Assembly: GCA_021292165.1 (NCBI GenBank) | Contig: CM037877.1 | Location: 205,944,715-206,008,714, forward strand | Direction of reading: 5' to 3' | Length of the DNA stretch: 64,000 nt | DNA from: Shinisaurus crocodilurus | Lineage: Eukaryota > Chordata > Lepidosauria > Squamata > Shinisauridae | In this document: piece after piece, positions 11,488-22,088 of the stretch | Layout: each line of letters begins with the position of its first letter | How positions within the stretch are numbered: the first letter of the stretch is position 1 | Program-made: the position numbers and the translations under genes | The notes under the pieces: model-generated | What the model was told of the DNA's origin: nothing | The model's database searches: none | Seen by the model: the letters and a program-made list of their open reading frames with translations, nothing else

Positions 11488-11918
11488 GACTACACAATGG
11501 AATCCCAGTTCTGCCCCCCCCCGGGACTGCACAATCAAATTCCTGTTCCCCTCCCCCGGGACCACACAATGAAATCCCAGCCCCCCCCCGGGACCACACA
11601 ACAATGATTTCCCTGCTGCCCCCCCAGGACCACACAATGAAATCCCTGCTCCCCCCCCCCCGGGACCACACAACAATGAAATCCCAGCTCCCACAGGACT
11701 ACACAATGAAATCCCTGCTCCCCCTCCAGGGCTACACAATGAAATCCCTGCTTCCCCCCCCCCCGGCCTACACAATGAAATCCCTGCTCCCTTTCCCCGG
11801 GACTACACAATGAAATCCCTGTTTCCCCCCCCTCGGGACCACACAATGAAATCCCTGCTCCTCCCCCCCCCGGGACCACACAATGAAATCCCTGCTCCCC
11901 CCCCCGGGACTACACAAT
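11488..11918 (+). repeat. C-rich minisatellite, block 3
   Basis: Twelve units of about 33-37 bp, each GAC(T/C)ACACAATGAAATCC plus CTGCT and a run of 6-12 C. The minus strand is therefore G-rich with regularly spaced G runs. Open frames on that strand (GISLCxPGG repeats) are a product of the monomer, not a protein. Confidence 0.92.
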
Positions 11919-12479
11919 AGCGTTGCGCGGGTTGTCATTTTCCTATAGTCACTGTTTTTTTCGAATCCCCCCCACCCCCATGTAGGCCCTGGCTGCAGTT
12001 CATATGAACATTCTGTTTGGACGTAAGAGAGATGTGCATATCCGCGTCTGATTGGCCCCCTTGTGGCAGTGCATACCAACATTCTAAATGCCGGTGGAGC
12101 GATTGGCATAACCGCTCCTGAATGGTCCCTGCGTGCATTCCAAGTGACGCCATTGGCTCTCCTCTATTTTGGGCCATACAGGTGCGGCGAGGGTTTTTCG
12201 GAGCTTGAACACACCAGTCTTTGTCCTTGGGTGATGGGGAGTATGCGTGCCAAGTTTGGGGTGGATCCATCCAACCGGGTAGGAGCCAATGTGATGCACG
12301 CAAGCGGTTCAGACATACATTCGTATGTACACACGTACAAACATTCACATTTACATAGTCGATTATATGTACATTTTAGTTAAAGATATGGCTAGGCCTG
12401 AGCTATAGCTTCGATGTGATTTACTAAGAGGTTTTTAATTAAAATTTATGAATGATTAAACAGGGAATATTTTCTGAAT

Positions 12480-12558
12480 TTTTATTTTATTTTTTTATTT
12501 ACAGTATTTGTATACCACTCCATATCTGGGCAGATTCCAGAGCAGTGAACAATAAAAT
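12480..12558 (-). mobile_element. L2-type LINE 3' tail fragment (antisense)
   Basis: TTTTTATTTACAGTATTTGT, then ACCACTCCATATCTGGGCAG and GAGCAGTGAACAATAAAA, the same tail as at 8998-9135. The 5S-SINE that follows starts directly behind it. Confidence 0.55.
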
Positions 12559-12563
12559 GAATT

Positions 12564-12727
12564 GGCTTATGCTGGCTCAGCTTGTCTGAGCGTGGGAAGC
12601 TAAGCAGGGTCAAGCCTGGTTATTACTTGGATGGGAGACCCCTCCTCTAGTTTCCTGCGTTGAGCAGGGGGTTGGACCCGATAGCCTTGCAGGCTCCTTC
12701 CAACTCTATGATCTATGAAATCTATGA
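12564..12727 (+). mobile_element. 5S-rRNA-derived SINE with CR1-like 3' tail
   Basis: Head GGCTTATGCTGGCTCAGCTT, then the 5S internal control region (AAGCTAAGCAGGGTCAAGCC, TACTTGGATGGGAGACC; about 12597-12640). Tail GTTGAGCAGGGGGTTGGACC to ATCTATGAAATCTATGATGG matches the CR1 3' end. RNA polymerase III transcription from the internal promoter followed by CR1-dependent reverse transcription is the expected life cycle. Confidence 0.92.
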
Positions 12728-12838
12728 TGGCATGAATGTAACATCAGATATGCTACAGAAACTGGGTAGAGTCCACATCTATTTTTTACTGAGTTGTAGA
12801 TGACTAAACCATCTTATTGCAGATAGCAACCTTTATAA

Positions 12839-13149
12839 CAGGGGTGTCGAACCTGTTTCAGTCTGAGGGCCGAATTCAATTTTGGAGAAGCTCTCAGGGG
12901 CTACATTCCAGGGCTGGATAGGGTCAAAGGCAAAAGGACAGAGCCAAAATACCAGCATATTTTAATTTAAAGCTCTTACTGCCTGTAATTAAGCTTTAGG
13001 AGAGTCAGAAGGCCGAGGAGGGAAATGTGCAAATCTGGGCAACCATCAAATGATTGGCAGTTGGGTGAAAGGGGTGGGGCCAAGAGAATGGGCGTGTCTA
13101 TCTGGGGAACCCAGGCAGGCTGGATTTGACCCATGGACCTGAGATTCAA
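12839..13149. mobile_element. hAT-type element relic
   Basis: Left end CAGGGGTGTCGAACCTG followed by GAGGGCCGAATTC is typical of a widespread hAT MITE family. The right end is degraded. The flanks CTTTATAA (12831-12838) and TTTTATAA (13150-13157) match 7 of 8, which supports the boundary in spite of the damaged right repeat. Confidence 0.65.
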
Positions 13150-13475
13150 TTTTATAATATGAAATAAAACAAATGTTTAAAGATCAAATTAGATTGGCAA
13201 AATATTAAAATTAAAATATTCAGCTGATACAAATGTGCTTGTAACTGGTTAATAAATTCTTCAAATGTTTAAGCATTGTACATCAACCCTGGAAGAGCTC
13301 AAGCCGGAGCTTGAGGAGGAAGGAAATTCTAGAGTTGGGGAGCAGCCACCAAGAACATACCCTTGTTGTTCCACACATAGAATATTTGTAGTATATTAAA
13401 TATATATTTCATAGTATATTTATAGTATATTGTTGGTCCACAGATAACATATTTAACAGGAATTAATTTGATTTT

Positions 13476-13710
13476 ACATTTATTTATTTATTATATTTAT
13501 GAATCGCCCATCTGGCCAGACATCCGGCCACTCTGAGTTGCTCTTGACTGATTTTAGAGATTGCAATGGGACATGAATTTGTAAATTATTTTTTTGTATA
13601 TTATATTTACTGTTCTTTATTTACTATGTTGTGAGCCGCTTTGGGCACAATTTTTGTGGAAAAGCAGCATACAAATAAAAGGTGATGATGATGATAATGA
13701 TGATGATAAA
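13476..13710. mobile_element. Two LINE 3' tails back to back, plus GAT microsatellite
   Basis: Positions 13476-13545 are an antisense tail (TTTATTTATTATATTTATGAATCGCCCATCTGG), the reverse of the L2-type tail at 27420-27470. Positions 13620-13710 are a sense tail (GTTGTGAGCCGCTTTGGGCAC, then AATAAAAGG) that runs into (GATGAT)n. Confidence 0.6.
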
Positions 13711-13736
13711 GGAGATGTTCTAGTGGCCATTCAACA

Positions 13737-13891
13737 TAGATCATAGAGTTGGAAGGAGCCTACAAGGCTATCAGGTCCAACCCCCTGCTCAATGCAGGAA
13801 ACTAGAGGAGGGGTGGTCTCCCATCCAAGTAATAACCAGGCCTGACCCTGCTTAGCTTTCCACGCTCAGACAAGCTGAGCCAGCGTAAGCC
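13737..13891 (-). mobile_element. 5S-rRNA-derived SINE with CR1-like 3' tail
   Basis: Reverse-strand copy: the CR1-like end (ATCATAGAGTTGGAAGGAGC) comes first and the 5S head (CTTAGCTTTCCACGCTCAGA) last. It carries a 3-bp insertion in GGGGTGGTCTCCC relative to the other copies. Confidence 0.92.
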
Positions 13892-14123
13892 AACATGGGT
13901 AATTAGGTTCAAAATGTTGTCTTTACATTCAAAGACCTTTGCATATATGCTCCTTCAACATGGTTAACACAAGGGTATGTTCTACTGCTGCGTCCACTGT
14001 CACAATTTTCCCATGAGCCTTTTCTCATGACAAAGTTTCATTGAAATTTACTGTTTTCTATCTTAATTGCTTTTGTGCTATGTTTTTCTGTATAATGAAG
14101 ACAAAAAGCTTGGCCCAAGAGCC

Positions 14124-14176
14124 AAAAAAAAAAAAAAAAAAAGGAAAGGAAAGGAAAAGGAAAAAGAAAAAAAAAC
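14124..14176. repeat. A-rich and AAAGG purine tract
   Basis: A run of about 18 A followed by AAGG/AAAGG units, all purine on the plus strand. Confidence 0.9.
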
Positions 14177-14489
14177 CAAACGAACCCACATGTTAAAAAG
14201 AAGTTTCATATCTCATGAATTTAAATGTATTCTTACTATCTTGAGAGAAAGTTTGCTTCATGACCTTGGAATCCTTGAGGGTGGCAAGATTTGGTACTGT
14301 GTTGACATTTACCTTTACAAATTGGTGCAACCTGCAGCATTAATTTTGCAACTTTGCTGCTAATTAAAGTCAGTTGGCAGGTAAAAAAAAGTGGTCAGGT
14401 TTTCACTGGTGCCAAGAACAATATTGCCGCTCATGGGAATTGGCATCTTCTTCAACAGGGGCTATAACGTTTGCATAGTGGTTTGAGCA

Positions 14490-14575
14490 GCCTTACCCAA
14501 CCTGGTGCCCTGAAGATGTGCTGGACTGCAACTCCCATCATTCCCAGCCAGCAAGGCCTATGGGGATGATGAGTT
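14490..14575. mobile_element. hAT MITE relic
   Basis: CCCAACCTGGTGCCCTGAAG, then GGACTGCAACTCCCATCATT and CAGCCAGCAAGGCC repeats the core of the 217-353 family. Ends are not resolvable. Confidence 0.45.
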
Positions 14576-14655
14576 AGAGAATTGGGCATTCTGTCTGTCC
14601 AGTTATAGAACTGTTGACAGATGTGGGCTGCATACCTATATTAACGTATGCTATC

Positions 14656-15310
14656 CCCCCCCCCGCTATATTTCTGTCCCACCTTAAAATAAAACATTCA
14701 AGATGGCTAACATCATAGGTTAAAAAACTCAAACCCAATCAATAAAATAAATTTTAAATCACTCAATACAGACAAGAATAGCAGCAAACTAGCAATGCCG
14801 GACTGCAGAGGGAGCAAAAGTAGACCAGTCGAAAGACCTGCTAAACAAATGCAATTCAGCTGGTTGACGAAAGCCAATAAAGAGGGGGCTAAATGGATCC
14901 CCTGAGGCAAGGAGTTCCACATGCTGAGAACTCTGGGACAGAGAAGGCGCTTTCTTGCGTTTCCACTAACTGCACTTTCAAATGGCAGTAAGGTATGCAA
15001 AAAGGCCTCTATCGCCAACCTCAGTGGACAGGCAGGAGGGTATAGGAGGAGGTGGCCTTTTAAGTATCCTGGTCCCAAGACATTTAGGGTTTTAAAGGTA
15101 ATAACAAGCTCTTTGAATTGCACCTGGAAATGGACCACCTGCCAGTGAAGTTGCTATAAAAGTGGAATAACTTGCTCCCCCCAAAATGGATCTGATCAGA
15201 ACTTTCACAGCTGCATTTTGTACCAGGAGACGTTTCTGAACACTCTTCAAAAGCAGCCCCTATACAGAGTGCATTACAAATATAATACAAGTGATTAGGT
15301 TTCGAACGAA
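14656..15310 (-). pseudogene. L2-type LINE, ORF2 C-terminus and 3' UTR
   Basis: On the minus strand the frame at 14713-15138 contains TFKTLNVLGPGYLK and, after a gap, LSMWNSLPQ with a following basic helix: the C-terminal pattern of L2-like ORF2 proteins. The 3' part runs toward 14656 through ACCTTAAAATAAAACATTC. The catalytic reverse transcriptase and endonuclease parts are missing, as expected for a 5'-truncated insertion. Confidence 0.7.
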
Positions 15311-15610
15311 TTTTGAGAACATCTCTTTCTTAAGTCTACGAAAAATACTTTTTAAATGTTCAAGCATGCATCCGCTCCAGTTTGCATTATGGAAATCCAA
15401 TCTCGATATAACTAAAGCATGTGTGACAGTGCCCAGGTCTTCCTTACCCAGAAATGGGTAAGCTGAGTAAAAGCACCCCTAGCTACTGCTGCCACCTGGG
15501 AGCAAGGCCAGATCCAGGATCACCCCTCGGTGGTGGGACCTGATTTTTCCAGGCAAGTGCAAGCACATCCAAAACAAAGGGGTCCAAAACAGGAGACTAT
15601 AGATATCTGA

Positions 15611-15778
15611 GAGCCAGTGTGGTGTAGTGGTTAGAATGTTGGACTGGGACTTGGGAGATCTGGGTTCTAGTCCCCACTCGGGTGGTTGCTGTGAGGATAA
15701 AATGGAGAGGAAGAGGGCCATGTAAGCCTTGCATGAGGAAAAAAGGTGGAATATAAATGTAATAATAAAATAAATAAT
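15611..15778 (+). mobile_element. tRNA-derived SINE (squamate type)
   Basis: Starts GAGCCAGTGTGGTGTAGTGG with a pol III A box (TGGTGTAGTGG) and a B box (GGTTCTAGTCC). The middle lacks the usual TGACTTTGGGCCAGTCAC segment, so this copy has an internal deletion. It ends in GGAATATAAATGTAATAATAAAATAAA. Six further copies are in the window. Confidence 0.9.
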
Positions 15779-15885
15779 CTATAGGCTTCCTATTTGGGAT
15801 ACTGTGGTTGCTCCAAGACAGAGGGCTCCCAGCAGTGGCAAGCAGAAGGCACTGGCTAGGAATTCTTTCCTTTTCCCCCTTAATG

Positions 15886-17014
15886 CAGGGGTCCTCAAAC
15901 TTTTTAAACGGGGGGCCAGTTCATTGTCCCTCAGACTGTTGGGGGACCGGACTCACTGGGACACACCGGCCGCCGCCGCCCCCATGGTCATGCTGCGGCC
16001 CAGCTGGCAGCGGCCCTGTGCCGCCTCCTTCATGCTGCCCCCCGCCACCGCAGGCTCCCCCGCCGCCGCAGGGCTGCCGCCGCCACTGCAAGGCCCCCCC
16101 GGCCGCTGTCCCCCGCCGCCGCTGCAGGACTGCCCCGCCACCCCCCACTGCCGCCTGCCGCTGCTGCCGGACCCCCCCGCCCCCATCGCCTCCGCCCAAG
16201 TCCATCCCCCGCCCCCCCGCCGCTGTAACCCGCCCCCCCCCCGCTGCCATAATCCCGCCCCCGTCCTACCTGGTCCCCTGTGCGCTGCTCCTGCTGCCGC
16301 TGCCTCCGCCTGAGCTGCTCTGTCGCATCCATCCTGGACTCTGCCCGCGCTCAGTTTTGAAAAACAGAGCGCGGGTGGGGTCCAGGATGGACGCGACGGA
16401 ACCAGTGGGCGGTGAGGCGGATGAGGTAAAGCCCCCCGTGCTGCCCTGCCGCCCCCACCGCCGTAACCCGCCCCCGCTGCCCCCCACCGCCATAACCCTC
16501 CCCCCCGCCGTAACCCGCCCCTCGCTGCCGTCCTACCTGGTCCCCTGCGCACTGCTGCCGCTGCCACCGCCTCCACCCGAGTCCACCGCCGCTGGAGCTG
16601 CTTCGTCGCTGTCCATCCTGGACTCCGCCCGTGCTCAGTTTTGAAAAACAGCGCGGGCGGGGTCCAGGATGGACGCGACGGAGCAGGGTCCCATCACGTC
16701 ACTTCCGCTGCACCAGAAATGACGCGACGGGACCAGCGGGCAGCGAGGCGGATGGAGTAAGCCTGCGTGGGTGGAAGAGAAGGGAGGAGGATGGGCGCTG
16801 TCTGCGCCCCACCACCGGCTAAACCGCCCCTCCTCCCCTTCCCCCCCCAGCAGGAGATGCAGGGTGGCGGGCGGGCGGGCAGGTGGCCCATGCCCCCCCG
16901 CCACCTCAGCCGCCCCTCCTCCCCTTCCCTCACAAGTTAGATCGGCCGCCGGGCCGGATGAAAAGACCTGGCGGGCCGGATGTGGCCCGCGGGCCTGTAG
17001 CTTGAGGACCCCTG
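15886..17014. mobile_element. hAT element, CAGGGGTCCTCAAACTTTTT family, copy B, GC-rich
   Basis: Ends CAGGGGTCCTCAAACTTTTT and TAGCTTGAGGACCCCTG, flanked by exact 8-bp copies of CCTTAATG (15878-15885 and 17015-17022). The 1,129-bp element shares its outer 60-80 bp at each end with copy A but its interior (about 15960-16930) is a CpG-dense sequence. Long proline/alanine-rich frames inside (for example 15808-16644) come from this composition and lack any domain. No transposase is seen. Confidence 0.93.
16330..16690. repeat. Duplicated hairpin unit inside the GC-rich hAT element
   Basis: A unit reading ATCCTGGACTC(T/C)GCCCG, then GCTCAGTTTTGAAAAACAG and GGGGTCCAGGATGGACGCGA occurs at about 16328-16400 and 16613-16682. 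Each unit is itself an inverted repeat: TCCATCCTGGACTC pairs with GGTCCAGGATGGA around the GCTCAGTTTTGAAAAACAG loop. Confidence 0.85.
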
Positions 17015-17022
17015 CCTTAATG

Positions 17023-18835
17023 CATTATCTGTGGTAAGGAAAAAGATGGAAGAAGCTGTGGTAAAAACATAGGAGGCTTACGAGTGGAAGATGACAACAT
17101 CTGCCCCCCCCCCGAAAATTCTGTGAATGAGGCAGGACGATGGTACGATAAGTGCCTTGTTTGGAAGCACCCGGGATGTGACACTTTATTCCCAGCAGCC
17201 ACTAGCCAATTGTAGCAAAAGCAGGGTGCTGGTCACAGTGAAATGAAAGGAAAGGTGTTTTTACAACATAGAAGAAAGCAAAAAGTGGCCTCACAAAGTG
17301 ACACTTAATTCAACGCTTTTACATGCACTTTTCCATCTCGGAAGCATGAAAGTGCCTAAATTAGCAAAACAGAAGTAAACTGTTGACTGCTTCATTGCAG
17401 GATTAAGTGTGATAAATGGAGGTTTTGTCCAGCCTCTGTCCAGATGTTGTGTCTATGCTGTGTGTGTGTGCACCTCTTTTTTTTTCTTCTTTTTTTACAT
17501 TCTTGGCATAGGGCCCATATATATTTTGGATACTGCAGGGAGTATATAATATCATTGGAAAATGATGTGGTCTGGTAACCTTTTAAATAACATTTCCTCC
17601 CTCCTCTCTTTTCTAATAGTTTGTTTTTCTTTCCATGTTTTCCTTTTATTGGGGGATTTAAAAAAATAATAATAATGAGAGAAAAGCTTTAAAACAAAAA
17701 AAGGGGGGGAATTGCTTTCCTCTTCTTCTCCCTCTTTTTAAAAAAATGAGGAGTAAAGGGACTTGTAAGGGTGCAGACATAGCTTACCTTTGGGGTCTTT
17801 TCTGTCTGGAATATATTCCTGCTTATTTTTTAACTTTCCCAGCCAACTTGGCTTGAAAAGTAAAGTAAGGGATTTGGCAAAATGTTAATTCCCCCCCCCC
17901 CACACACCTTTTACCTTCTGTTTGCATTTTACACCCTCATCCCGAGATACCTTGTTTTCTAGGAAGTACCTGCCACTCCTGTATGCTGTACCCGAAAAGC
18001 GGTGGCTGACTTGCCTTTCCTGAGTTTAAAAATACAGTATCCAGCAGGAATTCGGACCTCCCAGTTTTAAGGAAAACAAACAAAGAAAAGATTGTCAGGC
18101 AGGCCTCAAAGTGCCGCCCTGCCGCCGTACAAGTTGCCCTCTGCATGCCTTTCAGTCTGGGCCTCTTCTGCTTTGGAGAATGCCCATCCAATTTGCAGTA
18201 ATAGTGGCCAGCATCTTTCCAAGTGTAGTGTCTCTGGGAAAATGATGAGATTCAGACAAGCGTTTCTCAGCATTTTGCTTCCCCCCCCCCCCCGGACTTC
18301 TACTTTTCTGAAGTTCCATTGGGCCAGGCACTGGAGAGTTTCTCTCTGCACAATCAGCCAGTGGAATGGTGCACATTTTCAGTTTCGGTAAGAAGCAGAG
18401 AAGTGGTTAAAAAATTAAAATAAACATATCTTATTGCACCAACTTGTTGTTTCAAAGTTTCAAGCTTTAAACAGCTCTTTTTGGCCCCATAAAGGATAGC
18501 ATTTTACTTTGCCTCATTCTGTGGGACCCAACATGGCTACAAAAATCCAGATCCATTTTTTTATTTTTTTTAATAAAGGGAAAATTTGCATTACACAAAG
18601 TTTTGGATTCTTCCAATCTGTGGCCACAATTTTCTAAGGTAATATACCAAACAAATATATAGAATAGGGTGGTCTAATCCATAGGCAACAGAACTGTGGC
18701 CACAACACTCCTAAATTTGTTTCCAGAGGGATAGCCATGATAGTCTGGTGCAGCAAAAACAACAAAGCCTTATGGCACCTCCAAAAAACAACAAATTTAA
18801 CTTAAACCTTCAAAATAGATCATATAGATATCCAG
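17023..18835. other. No gene seen; several poly-C and poly-T runs
   Basis: Homopolymer runs occur at 17104-17113, 17891-17900 and 18283-18294. The CTTTTTTTTTCTTC tract near 17475 is a pyrimidine run. No exon or repeat family is recognisable. Some stretches (17220-17420) look like unique DNA. Confidence 0.5.
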
Positions 18836-18839
18836 ACAG

Positions 18840-19263
18840 CATCTGAGGGGGACACAGGATTTTTTGGATTCCCAGATCCAAGGTCAGGGACTGCATTCCA
18901 ACCTCGGAACTGGGAATTGGAGCTCCAACTTGCCCTCTGCCACCCCCTCACCATGCCAACTGCCTCTCCCAGATCGGGAAAGCGACCTTGGGGGGGGGGA
19001 GGGGGTGTTTTTTTTGGGGGGGGAGAGGAGGAGACTGGGGAGGTCAGGATATGAGGTATCCTGAAGCCGCTTCAGCCTCCTTTCCTTCCCCCCCCCCCTG
19101 AAGGGCTCCAGCTAGATGGGCGGAAAAGCCTGTCTAGTGAAAATGCAGAGTGGGAGAATGGAGAGGTGAAGATCACCTCTGCCGCTCCTCCCACTCTGCA
19201 TTGGAAGCCCGGCGTAAGCCTCCAATTTCGGGGGCTTATGAGCATCCCAATAGGATTGTGCCC
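18840..19263. mobile_element. Harbinger-like MITE, long form, left end lost
   Basis: Shares the interior (TCTGAGGG..CAGGAT, CCAAGGTCAG, a hairpin of TCCCACTCTGCATT) with the complete copy at 38381-39036. The right end ATAGGATTGTGCCC is followed by TAA. The left terminal repeat is absent. Confidence 0.65.
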
Positions 19264-19266
19264 TAA

Positions 19267-19939
19267 ATTAATTTACAATGCCCAACTATAATTTGGTGTG
19301 TTTCTAAGTTAAAAGCAAATCATGCTAGATTTTATTAAAGCTTCATGTTCAGGACTGAATTGTGCCATGGTGTTGAAGTCACATTATTGCTCCTATTGCT
19401 GATGCTGCTATTACTATTCACTTCAGCATGGAGAACACATTGTGTTTAAGAGGGTCCATCATTTAATGGCCATCCAAGGAATTTAAAAGCTAGGGTAGCA
19501 GTGAATTTTCACCCATGAATATTTGGGGAGTAGAACATTTCTGGGGGAAGTTTCACAACTCCTCTCCCACCCTTACTTATATTTTTCTTACGCTGTTTGC
19601 AGATGCTTCATTCCCTGATCTGTGGCTTCAAAAATACCATTAAAAAACCCCGAACAACACGTGGCATTCTTCCTGAGGAGATTCTAGGCAATGAGGAACA
19701 ACACGCACGACGACATAATAGCACTATGCAGCCACTCAGATTTGACTACATTATGCTACAAGGCCAAATCAGAGTGAGGGCAATGCTTCCTGTCCTCGCT
19801 CTGAATGGATTAACATTATCACCCTGTTTCACTGGCTCCCCTCAAACTGTCAAAACACAGGGAGTGCTTCCCCATTTCACTTCAACCCTAATAGATGCCA
19901 ATGTAGGTACAAATAAATAACAAGTAAGTTTAAAACAAA
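19267..19939. other. No gene seen
   Basis: A plus-strand frame at 19597-19920 has no recognisable domain. This is the 5' flank of the CR1 fragment. Confidence 0.45.
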
Positions 19940-22088
19940 TCAATATTTGCATTAGTGGAGTTAGTGGATAAAGTGGCAGTTTCGGGAACTCTGGGGGAAA
20001 GTGACCATGTTATACTTGAGTTCTTGATTCTAACAGAAGCAAAAGCTGAGTGTAGCCAAACACGTACCCTGGATTTTAGGAAAGCCAATTTTAACAAACT
20101 CAGAACAATGATTAGTAAGATCCCATGGCAAGTGACTCTCACGAGAAAGGGAGCCCAGGAGGGGTGGGAGTTTTTAAAAAAGGAAATTTTAAAGGCACAA
20201 TTGCAAACAATTCCCAAAAGGAAAAAAGGCAGAGGGCAACAGAAGAAGCCAATGTGGCTTCACAATAAACTCAAAGATGACCTGAAAACAAAAAAGGACA
20301 CGTATAGGAAGTGGAAGGAAGGACAGGCTACAAGTGAAGAGTACAGGCAGGTAGCACAGAACTGCAGGAATAGTGTCAGGAAGGCTAAAGCTGAGAATGA
20401 GCTAAGGTTAGCGAGGAATGCTAAAAGCAACAAAAAAGCTTTCTTCAGATACATGCACAGTAAAAGACAGAAGAAAGAACTGGTGGTTCAACTACGCAAT
20501 GAGGATGGCAAATTGATAACAGAAGACAAAGAAAAGGCAGAAGTGTTCAATTCCTACTTCGGCTCGGTCTTCTCCCAAAAGAGGGTCTATGACCCCCCTG
20601 GCAAACCTGAAGTGCAGACTGAAGGGGCAGGATTGCAGCTTGAGATTGATAGGCAAATGGTCAAGGAGCACCTGATTACCCTGAACGAGTTTAAATCTCC
20701 AGGGCCTGATGAGCTGCATCCTAGAGTAATAAAGGAACTGGCAGAAGAACTCTCAGAACCACTGTCTATTATCTTTGAGAAATCATGGAGGACAGGTGAA
20801 GTGCCAGACGACTGGAGGAGGGCAAATGTTGTTCCCATCTTCAAAAAGGGCAAGAAGGAGGAACCTGGGAACTATAGACCAGTCAGTCTGACATCAATCC
20901 CCGGGAAGATTTTTGAGCAGATTATAAAGAAGTCAGTCTGCAAGCACCTTGAAAACAATGCAGTGATTACTAGAAGCCAGCATGGATTTGTCAAGAACAA
21001 ATCCTGTCAGACTAATCTGATCTCATTTTTTGATCGGGTAACCTCCCTTGTGGACTGTGGGAATGCTGTGGACATTATATATCTGGACTTCAGCAAAGCT
21101 TTCGACAAAGTGCCTCATGATATCCTGATTAGTAAGCTAGCTAAGAGTGAGCTAGATGGAACAACTATCAGGTGGATCCACAATTGGCTACAGAATCGGA
21201 CTCAAAGAGTGCTTATCAATGGTTCCTTCTCAAACTGGGGAGAGGTAACGAGCGGGGTACCACAGGGCTCGGTCCTGGGCCCGGAGCTCTTCAACATTTT
21301 TATTAATGACTTGGATCAGGAGGTACAGGGAATGCTTATCAAATTTGCAGATGACACAAAGTTGGGTGGAACAGCTAATACTCTGGAAGACAGAAACAAA
21401 ATTCAAAGTGACCTCGATAGGCTGGAGCACTGGGCCGAAAACAACAGAATGAAATTTAATAGGGATAAATGCCAAGTGCTGCTCCTAGGGAGAGGAAACC
21501 AAATGCAGAGTTACAGAATGGGGGACACTTGGCTCAACAATACTACAAGTGAGAAGGATCTTGGAATTGTGGTAGATCACAAACTGAATATGAGCCAGTA
21601 ATGCGATGTGGCTGCAAAGAAGGCAAATGCAATTTTGGGCTGTATTAATAGAAGTATAGCTTCCAAATCGCGGGAAGTGATAATTCCCCTTTACTCGGCA
21701 CTGGTTAGGCCTCATCTTGAGTACTGCGTCCAGTTCTGGGCACCTCACTTTAAGAAGGACATAGACAAACTGGAGAGGGTTCAGAGGAGGGCAACAAGGA
21801 TGATAAAGGGACTGGAAACAAGGCCCTATGAGGAGAGACTGAAAGAACTGGGCATGTTTAGCCTTCAGAAGAGGAGACTGAGGGGAGATATGATCGCACT
21901 CTTCCAGTATTTGAAGGGATGTCACACAGAGGAGGGCAAAGATCTCTTCTCGTTCATCCCAGTTTGCAGGACACGGAATAATGGGCTCAAGTTACAGGAA
22001 CCTAGATTCCACCTAAACATCAGGAAAAATTTCCTGACTGTCAGAGCAATAAGACAATGGAATCAACTACCTAGGGAGGTCGTGGGCT
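19940..22088 (+). pseudogene. CR1 LINE ORF2 fragment: endonuclease end, reverse transcriptase, C-terminus
   Basis: The 5'-truncated element begins just before the endonuclease SDH motif (GESDHVILEF). Reverse transcriptase motifs follow in order: RPVSLTSIPGK, motif A YLDFSKAFD (Asp about residue 378 counted from 19955), motif B SGVPQGSVLGP (about 433) and motif C FADD (Asp 466-467). The C-terminal part has [11 protein letters not shown] and [11 protein letters not shown]. One in-frame TAA at 21599-21601 separates 548 codons from the rest; the next frame (21608-22090) is the same phase, so a single C-to-T change of CAA explains it. The frame is lost at 22089, where another sequence is inserted. 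Catalytic residues are intact, which suggests a young insertion. Confidence 0.95.

Larger units (their letters stand above)
9958..12370 (+). repeat. Unclassified repeat locus with TACCCGGCGTTGCCCGGG motif and C-rich minisatellites
   Basis: A motif of the form GCGTTGCCCGGGTTGTCATTTTCC recurs at about 9970, 10394 and 11919 (variants CCCAGG and GCGCGG). Units two and three continue into a shared ~150-bp segment containing CAGTTCATATGAACATTCTG and CATACCAACATTCTAAATGC. Between them lie three blocks of a ~33-37 bp C-rich tandem repeat. The locus ends around 12370 after ATCCATCCAACCGGGTAGG. I recognise the CCCGGCGTTGCCCGGG start as a dispersed-repeat signature but cannot assign its class. A hAT element at 10805-11487 interrupts it. 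Confidence 0.7.

Noticed and set aside
10054..11918. CRISPR-like array of short regular repeats
   Set aside because: The units are contiguous and imperfect, with no unique spacers, and the genome is vertebrate; it is a minisatellite.
10023..12109. Minus-strand frames with repeated GISLCxPGG, looking collagen-like
   Set aside because: They are the translation of the C-rich minisatellite monomer, cross a hAT insertion and have no start context or domain.
12564..12727. 5S rRNA gene
   Set aside because: Only the internal promoter part matches; the other half is a CR1 3' end and the same fusion occurs five times.
15808..16644. 278-codon proline-rich open frame, with glycine-rich frames on the other strand
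   Set aside because: All lie in the GC-rich interior of a hAT element, lack domains and are open in several frames because stop codons are rare in such composition.
20492..20853. Minus-strand frames across the CR1 ORF
   Set aside because: They are antisense shadows of the reverse transcriptase coding strand.
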